From contig NZ_QAOX01000002.1 in assembly GCF_003050935.1 (NCBI RefSeq), positions 248,001-312,000 on the forward strand: a stretch of 64,000 bases of DNA. Reading direction: 5' to 3'. The notes beneath the pieces are model-generated. The model saw only the letters and a program-made list of their open reading frames with translations, was not told the DNA's origin and searched no databases. The translations under genes were made by a program, and so were the position numbers. Below are positions 17,142-26,134 of the stretch, in pieces (position 1 is the stretch's first letter; each line of letters begins with the position of its first letter). This DNA is from Luteibacter sp. OK325 (GTDB lineage Bacteria > Pseudomonadota > Gammaproteobacteria > Xanthomonadales > Rhodanobacteraceae).

Positions 17142-18716
17142 ATGCCTGTCACGCTGAGTTACCCGGGCGTCTATGTCGAAGAGATTCCCAGTGGTGTACG
17201 CACTATCACCGGGGTGGCAACGTCGATTACCGCCTTCATCGGTCGAGCCGCGCAAGGCGCTACGGATGCGGATCTCGACGGGCCGGTGATCATCAACAGC
17301 TACGGCGATTACGAGCGCAATTTCGGCGCGCTCGATCCGAATTACCCGATGGGCTACGCGGTTCGTGATTTCTATCTCAATGGTGGTTCGAAGGCGATCA
17401 TCGTTCGTCTTTACAAAGGCGATGCCAGCGAGGCCAAGGCGCAGATCGAGGTGACGGGCGTGCCCCTGGAGGCAGCCACGGCGGGCACCTGGGGCAACAA
17501 GCTACGTGTTCGCATCGATAACCAGGTGTCGGCCGATGTGGCAGCCCTGTATGGCCTGGCGGCAGCGGACCTGTTCAACCTGACCGTGCGCAACATGACC
17601 ACCGGTGCGCAGGAGAGCTTCCTCAACCTGAGCGTGAAGGAAAGCCCGCGTCGCGTCGATCGCGTTCTGCTTGCCGGGTCGTCGCTCGTTCGCGTGTCCG
17701 CGCCGGCGACGGCGGTACCCGCGAACATGCCGAACAATCCGCCAGCGGGCAAGACGGTGTGGGACCAGGACGGCACGTCGGCCGGGGTGACGGGCCAGGC
17801 CGTCGACAGTGCCGTGCTGGACGCCACCACCTACAAAGGTAGCGAAAGCGCGAAGACCGGCATGTACGCGCTCAAGAAGACGGACCTGTTCAACCTGCTA
17901 TGCATTCCCGCCGATCTGCGTGGTGGCGACACTGACACCGGCGTTTACCAGGCGGCCCTGGAACTATGCGTGGCCCGTCGGGCCATGCTGATCGTGGATC
18001 CTCCGTCGGCGTGGAGCAGCGCGGGCAACGTCGACCTGTCGACACTCAATCTCAGCAGCGTGTCCGCGCGCAATGCGGCGGTGTTCTTCCCGCGGGTGAT
18101 CGAATCGGACCCGGCGCGTCAGAGCCAGCTGGATACCTTCGTGCCGTGCGGCATCGTTGCCGGCATCATGGCGCGTACCGACAGCCAGCGAGGCGTGTGG
18201 AAGGCACCCGCTGGCCTCGATGCGTCGCTCAATGGTGTGCAGGGTCTGTCGACCGTGCTGACCGACGATGAAAACGGCATGCTCAATCCCATCGGGGTGA
18301 ACTGCCTGCGCCGTTTTCCGCTCAGCGGCCCGGTGGTGTGGGGTTCGCGGACCTTGCGCGGCGCCGATCTGCTGGCCGACGACTACAAATACATCCCGGT
18401 ACGCAGGCTGGCGCTGTACATCGAGGAAAGTCTGTTCCGCGGCACGCAATGGGTGGTGTTCGAGCCGAACGACGATCCCCTGTGGGCGCAGATTCGACTC
18501 AACGTCGGCGCGTTCATGCAGAACCTGTTCCGCCAGGGCGCCTTCCAGGGCAAAACGCCTACGGACGCCTATTTCGTCAAATGCGATGGCGAAACCACCA
18601 CGCAGAACGACATCAATCTCGGCATCGTGAACATCGTGGTCGGTTTCGCGCCGCTGAAGCCCGCCGAGTTCGTGGTCATCCAACTGCAGCAGATGGCCGG
18701 CCAGATCCAGACCTGA
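17142..18716 (+). CDS. contractile injection system sheath protein
   Basis: A 524-residue phage-tail-sheath family protein. The N-terminus (LSYPGVYVEEIPSGVRTITGVATSITAFIGRA) and C-terminus (GVNCLRRFP, YKYIPVRRLALYIEESLFRGTQWVVFEPND) are diagnostic. GAGGAAA 8 bp before the ATG gives good translation. The sheath polymerises around the tube and contracts to drive it. It is followed at once by the tube gene, as in Afp/PVC-type clusters. Only one sheath gene is present, whereas Afp and PVC carry several. Confidence 0.96.
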   Translation: MPVTLSYPGVYVEEIPSGVRTITGVATSITAFIGRAAQGATDADLDGPVIINSYGDYERNFGALDPNYPMGYAVRDFYLNGGSKAIIVRLYKGDASEAKAQIEVTGVPLEAATAGTWGNKLRVRIDNQVSADVAALYGLAAADLFNLTVRNMTTGAQESFLNLSVKESPRRVDRVLLAGSSLVRVSAPATAVPANMPNNPPAGKTVWDQDGTSAGVTGQAVDSAVLDATTYKGSESAKTGMYALKKTDLFNLLCIPADLRGGDTDTGVYQAALELCVARRAMLIVDPPSAWSSAGNVDLSTLNLSSVSARNAAVFFPRVIESDPARQSQLDTFVPCGIVAGIMARTDSQRGVWKAPAGLDASLNGVQGLSTVLTDDENGMLNPIGVNCLRRFPLSGPVVWGSRTLRGADLLADDYKYIPVRRLALYIEESLFRGTQWVVFEPNDDPLWAQIRLNVGAFMQNLFRQGAFQGKTPTDAYFVKCDGETTTQNDINLGIVNIVVGFAPLKPAEFVVIQLQQMAGQIQT

Positions 18717-18726
18717 GGACAATGTC

Positions 18727-19254
18727 ATGGCTCAGTTCAGCGTCAATGCGCAGCGCTTCGATCCCTACAAGAACTTCAAGTTCAGGGTGAAGTGGGACGG
18801 CCGCTATGTGGCGGGCGTCAGCAAGGTTTCCGGGCTCAAGCGCACCACGGAGGTGGTGAAGCACCGCGAAGGGGGCGATCCGAGCAGCAGTCGCAAATCG
18901 CCCGGACGTACCGAATACGAAGCCATCACGATCGAACGTGGTGTCACCCATGATCTTGAGTTCGAGAAGTGGGCGAACAAGGTGTGGAACTTCGGCGCGG
19001 GACTCGGTGCCGAGGCCTCGTTGAAGGATTTTCGCAAGGACCTGATCCTGGAGGTTTACAACGAAGCAGGGCAGCTGGCGATCGCCTATCGGCTCTTTCG
19101 TTGCTGGGTCTCCGAATATCAGGCACTGCCGGATCTGGATGCGAACGCGAATGCCGTGGCGATCCAGCATCTGAAGCTGGAGAACGAGGGCTGGGAGCGC
19201 GACGTCAACGTGCAGGAGCCGACCGAGCCCAGCTTCACGGTGCCGGCGGGCTGA
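18727..19254 (+). CDS. contractile injection system inner tube protein
   Basis: A 175-residue protein of the phage tail tube (gp19/T4-like) family: DPYKNFKFRVKWDGRYVAGVSKVSGLKRTTEVVKHREGGDPS is characteristic. It stacks as hexameric rings inside the sheath and may hold cargo in its lumen. It follows the sheath by 10 bp. Only this one tube gene is seen; many eCIS loci have two or three. Confidence 0.95.
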   Translation: MAQFSVNAQRFDPYKNFKFRVKWDGRYVAGVSKVSGLKRTTEVVKHREGGDPSSSRKSPGRTEYEAITIERGVTHDLEFEKWANKVWNFGAGLGAEASLKDFRKDLILEVYNEAGQLAIAYRLFRCWVSEYQALPDLDANANAVAIQHLKLENEGWERDVNVQEPTEPSFTVPAG

Positions 19255-19257
19255 TCC

Positions 19258-19998
19258 ATGCATACCCCCTCGGCCAGCGAGTTGCTGCAGACCTGGGAGC
19301 GGGGCGCTGAGTCGTCCGCGGCCGCCCGCGGGCTGAGGCTGCTTGATACCAGTTGTGAGGACCTCGACATGGCGTCGCTGCTTGCGTTGCCGTTGGGGCG
19401 GCGTGACGCGCTGCTTCTGGATCTGCGCAAACGTCTGTTCGGTCGATGGATGCACGGCGTTGCCTGCTGTCCGGCATGTGGCGCGACTGCCGAGGTCGAC
19501 CTGGATGTCGATAGCCTGCGACAAGAGGACCAGGCTGGCGCCGGGACACCGGACGCCGATGACATATCGATCCGGGTGTTGCACGTCAGTGGCCACGACG
19601 AGCCGATTCGCTTTCGCTTGCCGGACAGCCGTGATCTGCTGGCGATGCAGGCGAGCGAGGATGCCGCCGGCGCGCGGCGCCTGCTTCTGCAGCGCTGCGT
19701 GCCCGACACTGGCGGAGCACCGCTAACGGACGATATGCAGTTCGCTCTGGCCCGTGCGATGGCGGATGCCGATCCGCAGACCGACCTGGCGCTCGCGTTC
19801 ACCTGTCCCGATTGCCGTAATCAGTGGGAGCCGATGTTCGATATGGCGCGCTTTCTGTGGCAGGAGCTGCATGCATGGGCGCTGCGGCTGCTGCGTGATG
19901 TCGACACCCTGGCACGCTCGTATCACTGGAGCGAGGCGGACATCCTCGCCATGAGTCCACGCCGTCGTCAGGCCTATCTCGAGCAGTGTGTGTCGTGA
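19258..19998 (+). CDS. zinc-ribbon CIS baseplate/assembly protein
   Basis: A 246-residue protein with two CxxC pairs that can form a zinc site: CCPACG (about residue 70) and CPDC (about 182). A helical C-terminus (ELHAWALRLLRDVDTLARSYHWSEADILAMSPRRRQAYLE) resembles phage tail assembly chaperones and T4-type baseplate components found at this position, after the tube gene, in CIS clusters. Function is inferred from position and motifs. It begins 3 bp after the tube gene, and the next gene overlaps its stop. Confidence 0.7.
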   Translation: MHTPSASELLQTWERGAESSAAARGLRLLDTSCEDLDMASLLALPLGRRDALLLDLRKRLFGRWMHGVACCPACGATAEVDLDVDSLRQEDQAGAGTPDADDISIRVLHVSGHDEPIRFRLPDSRDLLAMQASEDAAGARRLLLQRCVPDTGGAPLTDDMQFALARAMADADPQTDLALAFTCPDCRNQWEPMFDMARFLWQELHAWALRLLRDVDTLARSYHWSEADILAMSPRRRQAYLEQCVS

Positions 19999-20729
19999 GG
20001 GACTTCATCGACAGGGTGACCGCACGTGCGCTGGGCAGCGAATCGATGCTTTCACCCCGGCTGCCATCGTTGTTCGAACCGCAGCGGAGCTCGCCGACGG
20101 GCATGCCGGAAGAGGCCCGGGAGATGGCCGCACCTGCAGCACATCAGGCGATGCTGGTCGAGCGTGAGGTGGCGACACCCGGGGAGACGCCAGTCTCCCC
20201 GGTAAACAACGTCGTGCGGGAGGCCGCGACGGTGCCCTCGATCACGATGCCGGAGCCACACCCGTCCGTTCGGCATGGCGTGGAGGATCAGCACACCCTG
20301 GTAACACCGATCGCGCGCAGTACGGGACTGGCGCCAGAAGAACCCCGACTTTCGTCTTCGCGGCGTTCGCCTGCGTTGCTGGAGCGACCGATTCCGTCCG
20401 CGCACGTGCAACGGGAGCGATCGCCGAATGACCCATCGGCCACGGAGGGTCGCACGGTAGCGGATGAGGGCAGCTTGCTGGTGCCGGCGCAATCGGTGTT
20501 TCGCACGCCGACTGCACCCACGGGCACGGTGGGGACGCGTTTTCAGGCTGCGCATGCCGGGCAGGCGATGCGGGCCGAAACAACGCACGAGCCGGTCGTA
20601 CATGTGAGCATCGGTCGGCTGGAAGTACGCGCGACGCCGACGCCTGGCAAGCTTGCACAGCGCCAGGACGCCCCGCGCACCAGCCCGCTCGATGACTACC
20701 TCCGCCAACGCGGCAAAGCATCGTCATGA
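19995..20729 (+). CDS. proline-rich CIS-associated protein of unknown function
   Basis: A 244-residue protein; the GTG at 19995 overlaps the preceding stop (GTGA), and another GTG lies at 19986. The N-terminus (RDFIDRVTARALGSESMLSPRLPSLFEP) resembles small uncharacterised proteins at this place in CIS clusters. The rest is disordered, rich in Pro/Thr/Arg/Ala, and ends in SPLDDYLRQRGKASS. It has no clear fold. As a flexible protein between tube and cap genes it could be a scaffold or ruler, but it lacks the long helices of a tape measure. Confidence 0.65.
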   Translation: MRDFIDRVTARALGSESMLSPRLPSLFEPQRSSPTGMPEEAREMAAPAAHQAMLVEREVATPGETPVSPVNNVVREAATVPSITMPEPHPSVRHGVEDQHTLVTPIARSTGLAPEEPRLSSSRRSPALLERPIPSAHVQRERSPNDPSATEGRTVADEGSLLVPAQSVFRTPTAPTGTVGTRFQAAHAGQAMRAETTHEPVVHVSIGRLEVRATPTPGKLAQRQDAPRTSPLDDYLRQRGKASS

Positions 20730-21970
20730 GCAATGTCCTCGCCATTGCGGCCGCCACGCGGACGTTGCGCAACCTGCTGATGACACAGATGCCGGTGCTC
20801 GACAGCGACCTGAGCGACCTCGAGGTCACCACGCAGCCGCTGGATGTCGCGCGCAAGGGGATCAGCAAGGCGCAGTTGAACCTGTACCTCTATCAAGTGG
20901 TCTACAACGCCGCGTGGCGCAACCTGGACATGCCTGGCCGCACGCTCGCCGGCGAAGCCGCGCAGCCGGCGCTGGCGCTGAACCTGCACTACCTCATTAC
21001 GGCCTGGGGACGCGGCGAAAGCGATACCGATGCGGTGAACCACCGCGTGCTCGCCGCCGCGATGAGCACCTTGCACGATCGTCCGGTGCTCGATGGCAAT
21101 GACATCCGCAACGCGTTGCCCGACAACGATCTTGCAAACCAGATCGAGCGCATCCGATGCACGCCGCTGCCGCAAAGCATCGACGAGATCTCGAAGCTAT
21201 GGACCGCGTTCCAGACCAACTATCGCGTGTCGTCGGCCTACGAGGCCACCGTGGTGTTGATCGACAGCCAGGGTCCCTCGAGGGCCAATCTGCCCGTGCT
21301 CAGGCGCGGTGCGCAGGATCAGGGCGTTTTCAGCTCGGTGTCCGCGGCGCCCGCACTCACCGCGCTTGCGCTGCCGCAGCAGCAGACGGCTGCTCGCCTG
21401 GGCGACCGCATCGTGCTGCGTGGAAGACAGTTGACCGTGACGAATGCCATGCTGCGCTTCAGCAGCCTGCGCCTGGATGGTCCGGTCGAGGTGGCACCCG
21501 TGCCGGGCGATGCGCCGGGTAGCCTGGGTGTCCATCTTGCCGATGTCTCGCAGGACGCGGATGCTCCGTCACGCTGGGCGCCGGGAATCTACACCGTGGC
21601 CTTGTTGCTGCGCACACCGGGATTGCCGGCTGTGATGAGCAACGAGCTGCCGCTGGCCCTGGCGCCATCGATCAGCGTCAGCCCGCAGACTGCGCCTTCC
21701 GGCACGATCAACCTCACCATCGATTGCCTGCCGCGCGTGCGCGATGGGCAACGCGTGTTCCTGCTGTTTGGTGATCAGCTGGTTTCGCCATCGGGCATTA
21801 ACAATCCGGCGGATCTTCATCAACCCACCTCGATCACGTTCAGCGTGGCCGACGTGGCCAAGGGTACCTATACGGTGCGGTTGCGCGTGGATGGCGCGGA
21901 CAGCATTCCGGTCGATTTCAGCGGCAGTGTGCCGGCATTCGACACGCATCAGCAGGTGGTGGTGTCATGA
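20726..21970 (+). CDS. DUF4255 protein, tail-terminator/cap of the contractile system
   Basis: A 414-residue protein. The N-terminal ~190 residues are DUF4255 (AIAAATRTLRNLL, ISKAQLNLYLYQVVYNAAWRNLDMPG, ALNLHYLITAWG), the Afp16/Pvc16 family that caps the distal end of sheath and tube. The C-terminal half adds two immunoglobulin/IPT-like beta domains (from PALTALALPQQQTAARLGDRIVLRG), longer than Afp16. Overlaps of 4 bp on both sides place it firmly in the operon. Confidence 0.88.
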   Translation: MSNVLAIAAATRTLRNLLMTQMPVLDSDLSDLEVTTQPLDVARKGISKAQLNLYLYQVVYNAAWRNLDMPGRTLAGEAAQPALALNLHYLITAWGRGESDTDAVNHRVLAAAMSTLHDRPVLDGNDIRNALPDNDLANQIERIRCTPLPQSIDEISKLWTAFQTNYRVSSAYEATVVLIDSQGPSRANLPVLRRGAQDQGVFSSVSAAPALTALALPQQQTAARLGDRIVLRGRQLTVTNAMLRFSSLRLDGPVEVAPVPGDAPGSLGVHLADVSQDADAPSRWAPGIYTVALLLRTPGLPAVMSNELPLALAPSISVSPQTAPSGTINLTIDCLPRVRDGQRVFLLFGDQLVSPSGINNPADLHQPTSITFSVADVAKGTYTVRLRVDGADSIPVDFSGSVPAFDTHQQVVVS

Positions 21971-23979
21971 GCGACAACACCGCCTGGCTTGCCGCCAACG
22001 ACCAATACCTTGTCACGGCACTGGCAGGGTTGCGCGATCGTCTGCAGCGCGCCGCCTCGCAGGCGGAGAGCGGGGGTAGTGGTGGTGGCGGTCAGGCTTT
22101 GCAGCCTGCCGAGTCCATCGGGTCTCCCGGGAAGGATGGCGGTGCCGACGGCGCTGAGGCGTCCGTGCCCGCGCTGGTGCTGCTGGCCCAGCGGCTTGGC
22201 CTGACCGATTTCGAGCGTGAACTCCTGCTGCTTTGCGTCGGCATGGAGCTGGACACGCGCATGCCTGCCTTGTGCGCGCAGGCCCAGCACGATGCGAGCA
22301 AACCCTGGCCTACCTTCGCCCTGGCTTTCGTCGTACTAGACCAGCCGGCCTGGGATGCCTTGTCGCCCGAGCGGCCGCTGCGCTACTGGCGCTTGCTCGA
22401 GATTCATCAACCGGGTCCGCAACCGCTGATCGCCGCCGCATTGAGCGCCGACGAGCGCATTGTCAACTTCGTCAAAGGCATGAACTACCTCGACGACCGG
22501 TTGGCACCCTTGCTGGTGCCCTTGTCGCCGGCCACCTTGCCGCCTTCACAGCAAGCGGTAGCCGACCGCCTGGTGGATACCCTGCATCACGTGACGGCGG
22601 GGGAAGCCCTGCCCACGGTGCAACTGATCGGCAGCGATGGCCCCAGCAAGCAGGCCATTGCTTATGCCGTGGCCGCCGCGCTGGGTGTGCGTCTGTATCG
22701 ATTGTCGGCCGACCTGCTGCCGGGCGATATGGCGGAACAGGAAACCCTGCTGCGCCTTTGGCAGCGCGAAAGCCGGCTACTACCGATCGCCTTGTATGTG
22801 GATGCCGCCAACACCGAGCGCGGCGATGCCGTAGTGGCACAGATCAAGCGCTTCCTCATGCGCGCAGGTGGACTCACCTTCATCGACACGCGCGAGCCCT
22901 GGAACAACGACGCCGTAGACACCTTGAGTGCGGACGTGGCCAAGCCCACGCCGGTCGAACAACGCAACCTGTGGCAAAGCCTCCTGGGTGAAGCAGCCGG
23001 TGATCATCCACAGCAACTGGCCGGCCATTTCGACTTCAACCCGGGCAAGATCGAGCAGATAGCGCACGCCGCGCTGGCTATGCCCGGTCAGGATGCCGAT
23101 GCACTGGGCCGATCCCTGTGGCATGGCGCGCTGGCGCGCACACGGCCGGCGCTCGACCAGCTCGCCCAACGGATCGAGCCAAAGGCGGACTGGCACGATA
23201 TCAAGCTGCCGGGACCGGAGCTGGACATGCTCCGCCAGATGACCGACCAGGTGGCCCAGCGCAGCACGGTCTACGACGACTGGGGCTTCCGCGAGCGCAT
23301 GAATCGCGGCTTGTCGATCAGCGCCTTGTTCGCCGGCGAAAGCGGCACCGGCAAGACCATGGCCGCCGAGGTAGTCGCGAACGAGCTGGGGTTGTCGCTG
23401 TATCGGATCGATCTGTCCGCGGTGGTGAGCAAGTACATCGGCGAAACCGAGAAGAACCTGCGCAAGCTGTTCGACGCCGCCGAGGAGGGTGGGGCGATCC
23501 TGTTCTTCGATGAGGCCGATGCGCTGTTCGGGCGCCGTAGCGAGGTGAAGGACAGCCACGATCGCTACGCCAATATCGAAGTGAACTACCTGTTGCAGCG
23601 ACTCGAATCCTTCCACGGCCTGGCCATCCTGGCCACCAACATGAAGAGTGCGCTCGACAGTGCCTTCCTGCGCCGCATCCGCTTCGTGGTGAATTTTCCA
23701 TTCCCTGGCACCGCCGAGCGCAAGGCGATCTGGGCTTCGGTGTTTCCGGCCAGGGCGGCGGCGGGGGCGCTCGACATCGAACGCCTTTCCCGGCTCGCGC
23801 TCACGGGAGGCAGCATCCAGGGCATCGCCCTGAATGCCGCTTTTGCGGCCGCCAGCGCCGGTGCGCAGATCACCATGCCGCTGATCCTCGATGCGGCGCG
23901 CGCCGAATTTCGCAAGCTCGACAAACCTATCAACGAAGCCGACTTCCGCTGGCTGGAGAGTGCGGGAGGGAAGCCATGA
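21967..23979 (+). CDS. AAA+ ATPase of the contractile injection system (Afp15/Pvc15-like)
   Basis: A 670-residue protein. The C-terminal AAA+ domain (about 420-650) has Walker A GESGTGKT (457-464), Walker B ILFFDEADALFG (about 510-520), sensor 1 ILATN and the arginine-finger region FLRRIRF. The N-terminal half is a degenerate second ATPase-like region without a Walker A. Such ATPases are conserved in eCIS loci and proposed to help cargo loading or assembly. It starts at ATG 21967, overlapping the cap gene stop, and includes a short Gly-rich stretch near residue 40. Confidence 0.92.
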   Translation: MSDNTAWLAANDQYLVTALAGLRDRLQRAASQAESGGSGGGGQALQPAESIGSPGKDGGADGAEASVPALVLLAQRLGLTDFERELLLLCVGMELDTRMPALCAQAQHDASKPWPTFALAFVVLDQPAWDALSPERPLRYWRLLEIHQPGPQPLIAAALSADERIVNFVKGMNYLDDRLAPLLVPLSPATLPPSQQAVADRLVDTLHHVTAGEALPTVQLIGSDGPSKQAIAYAVAAALGVRLYRLSADLLPGDMAEQETLLRLWQRESRLLPIALYVDAANTERGDAVVAQIKRFLMRAGGLTFIDTREPWNNDAVDTLSADVAKPTPVEQRNLWQSLLGEAAGDHPQQLAGHFDFNPGKIEQIAHAALAMPGQDADALGRSLWHGALARTRPALDQLAQRIEPKADWHDIKLPGPELDMLRQMTDQVAQRSTVYDDWGFRERMNRGLSISALFAGESGTGKTMAAEVVANELGLSLYRIDLSAVVSKYIGETEKNLRKLFDAAEEGGAILFFDEADALFGRRSEVKDSHDRYANIEVNYLLQRLESFHGLAILATNMKSALDSAFLRRIRFVVNFPFPGTAERKAIWASVFPARAAAGALDIERLSRLALTGGSIQGIALNAAFAAASAGAQITMPLILDAARAEFRKLDKPINEADFRWLESAGGKP

Positions 23980-24284
23980 GCATCGTGTTGCACATCGAGC
24001 GCCTGGTGCTGGACGAGGCCGTGCTCGGCGGCGAACGGGCGAGCAAAGTGCGCGCAGAGCTGGAGCGCGAGTTGCAGCGCCAGCTGTCATCCCCCGGTGC
24101 CGCCCATGTGTTGCCCGGCATCGGCAGCGTGGCCTCACTATCGTCCTGCGAGCTGCCCGCTGCGGGACAAGTGCGTAGCGGCGTCGGTGGACGTATCGCT
24201 GCCGCGGTCGGGCAGAGCCTCGGCGTCGAGGCCGCGGCGCATGGCGTCGAAGCTTCCCGAGTGAACGGAGGGCGCCATGGCTGA
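23976..24284 (+). CDS. small CIS-associated protein of unknown function
   Basis: A 102-residue protein, ATG overlapping the ATPase stop. The N-terminus (VLHIERLVLDEAVL, KVRAELERELQRQL) is a short strand plus a charged helix; the rest is Ala/Gly/Ser-rich. Proteins of this size and start occur between the ATPase and DUF4157 genes of CIS clusters, with no known role. It overlaps the DUF4157 gene by 8 bp, which suggests that the two products are made in step; a chaperone or adaptor for the cargo is possible. Confidence 0.65.
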   Translation: MSIVLHIERLVLDEAVLGGERASKVRAELERELQRQLSSPGAAHVLPGIGSVASLSSCELPAAGQVRSGVGGRIAAAVGQSLGVEAAAHGVEASRVNGGRHG

Positions 24285-26094
24285 GCGCGCGGCGAGCTTT
24301 GCGACCAAGAGTGGCGCATCGGTGTCGGCGGCTGTTCCTCTGTTGCAGCGCAAGTGCGCCTGCGGAGCACATAGTCATGGCCAACCTGAGTGCGCAGAGT
24401 GTGCAAAAAAGCACGGGGGCCTTCAGCGCAAGCTTGCTGTGGGCGCGAGCAACGACCCGCTCGAAGCCGAGGCGGATCGCGTCGCCGATCAGGTGATGGC
24501 GAGTTCGATGGCGCCCGGTACCGGGGTGGCCGGACCACGGATCCAACGATTCAGCGGCGGCGGGGACGTTTCAGCGATGGCGGTGCCAGACAGCGTCGAT
24601 GAAGTCCTTTCAGGACCCGGTGAGCCCATGCAGGCCGAGTTGCGTAGCGACATGGAGTCGCGCTTCGGGCATGACTTCAGTGCCGTACGCCTGCATACGG
24701 GCGAATCGGCGGCGCGGTCGGCGCGCGACGTCTCAGCCAGCGCCTATACCGCGGGGCATCACGTCGTACTGGGGCCAGGCGTACCCTCATTCGGGGCATC
24801 ATCGGGACGGCGCCTGTTGGCGCACGAGTTGACCCACGTCGTGCAGCAGACATCGCCCACGCCGTTGCCTGCCGGCGGCGGGGAGGCACAGACAACGTCC
24901 TCGCCCGGTCACGATGCAAAACAGGTGCAGCGCTTCGTCAACTGCGAGCAACCATCGTTGTCACTGGACCCGTGCCCGCCACGCGAGAAGGGCGAGATCG
25001 ACGCATCGAACTCGGATCCGATGACCGTTCACGATTATGCGCAGCTTTCCGACGACGGCAGCACGGTGAACGGTTTCGCTGTGGTCGGCTTCGCCATCGA
25101 CAGCGGCGTCGTGAAGAGAAATCTGCACGACACCGCGAAATGGAAGTCGCTGGTGAATTTCATCGCCAAATCGAACGTTCAGTGGAATCTGCACGGATTA
25201 TCCGATTGCTCGGGAAAGCAGGGAAAAAATCTGAGTCTGCGGAAGGCGCGCGCGCAAGCGTTGTACGTGGCGCTGCCTCCCGAAGCGCGGAAGAACGTCG
25301 TTTCGGTCGACGCCGCCCCCATCACCGACTGCATCACCGGGAATCGGCGAAAGCTAGACCGTACGCTGAACCGGGCCGTCGTCATCGAGCAGTCGGGCCG
25401 TAGCGTCGATATCCACTCGTCAGAGGAGAAGCCCGTCGAGGGGACTGCGCCAAAATTCGTCTGCGGGCCTGACGTGACGGCTCAGGTTGGCCAGGCGGTA
25501 GGGCGTGCCCGTAGCCTGTTCGCCGGTTGGACCAAGGATCAGCGCGAGGATGCCTGCGACGCACTCATCGCTCTGCGCGTGGGCTACTGCTCGTGGGACA
25601 TCCGCGAACTCCACAACGACATGTGGATCAGCAAGGATTACCAGCCGAAGCATTGCGCGACGACGGGTGCGCCAAAGGGTCAGGAATGTGGTGAGTCCGT
25701 AGAGGTCAATGGCGAATGTTACTACGCAGGAACGCCAAACTACGTGATCTACGGAACCATGTTCAATCTGTGTGCGCTGGAGGACCCTGACGCCCATTTC
25801 GCTTTTTCCAGGTCGAACATGAAGACCCTTGTCGATCTGTACAAAGGCACGGGCGTGTCTGGCCTGGCGACGCCTTCGGCGAACTTCAACGCCACACTTG
25901 CCTGGGCATTCGCCGGATACGACGGTTGGCCTTCAGGTGGATCGACTCCGCCCGGCGACAGGAGCAATTGCAAGCCAATGTGTCCGTCGCAGTACACAGG
26001 GAAGTCGTTCGATATTCATTGGTATCCGCATCATATTACGGAGGGTTGCTCGCCCTCGCTCAATAAGGCGGTCAGGAAGGGGGCGAAATCATGA
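24277..26094 (+). CDS. DUF4157 protein with OmpA-like and Cys-rich C-terminal domains, candidate CIS cargo
   Basis: A 605-residue protein. Residues ~20-55 carry a Cys-pair motif (LLQRKCACG, CAECAKK) common at the start of DUF4157 proteins. DUF4157 follows (about 65-195) with EAEADRVADQVM, FSAVRLHT, YTAGHHVVLGP and the HELTH metal-binding motif (H183, E184, H187), usual for this eCIS-linked putative metallopeptidase. An OmpA-like segment lies at about 290-375 (LSLRKARAQALY, NRRKLDRTLNRAVVI). The C-terminal ~200 residues are Cys-rich (CSWDIRELHNDMW, GECYYAGTPNYVIYGTMF) and match no toxin I know. Self-cleavage plus an effector C-terminus is known for related proteins; its use here is inference. 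Confidence 0.85.
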   Translation: MAERAASFATKSGASVSAAVPLLQRKCACGAHSHGQPECAECAKKHGGLQRKLAVGASNDPLEAEADRVADQVMASSMAPGTGVAGPRIQRFSGGGDVSAMAVPDSVDEVLSGPGEPMQAELRSDMESRFGHDFSAVRLHTGESAARSARDVSASAYTAGHHVVLGPGVPSFGASSGRRLLAHELTHVVQQTSPTPLPAGGGEAQTTSSPGHDAKQVQRFVNCEQPSLSLDPCPPREKGEIDASNSDPMTVHDYAQLSDDGSTVNGFAVVGFAIDSGVVKRNLHDTAKWKSLVNFIAKSNVQWNLHGLSDCSGKQGKNLSLRKARAQALYVALPPEARKNVVSVDAAPITDCITGNRRKLDRTLNRAVVIEQSGRSVDIHSSEEKPVEGTAPKFVCGPDVTAQVGQAVGRARSLFAGWTKDQREDACDALIALRVGYCSWDIRELHNDMWISKDYQPKHCATTGAPKGQECGESVEVNGECYYAGTPNYVIYGTMFNLCALEDPDAHFAFSRSNMKTLVDLYKGTGVSGLATPSANFNATLAWAFAGYDGWPSGGSTPPGDRSNCKPMCPSQYTGKSFDIHWYPHHITEGCSPSLNKAVRKGAKS

Positions 26095-26134
26095 TCGGCG
26101 ACATACGTGATCTTCCCGCCTCAGGACACGCCCG

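Noticed and set aside
22780-24546. 588-codon open frame on the minus strand
   Set aside because: It is antisense to the AAA+ ATPase and cargo genes; high-GC DNA gives long shadow frames, and the protein has no recognisable features.
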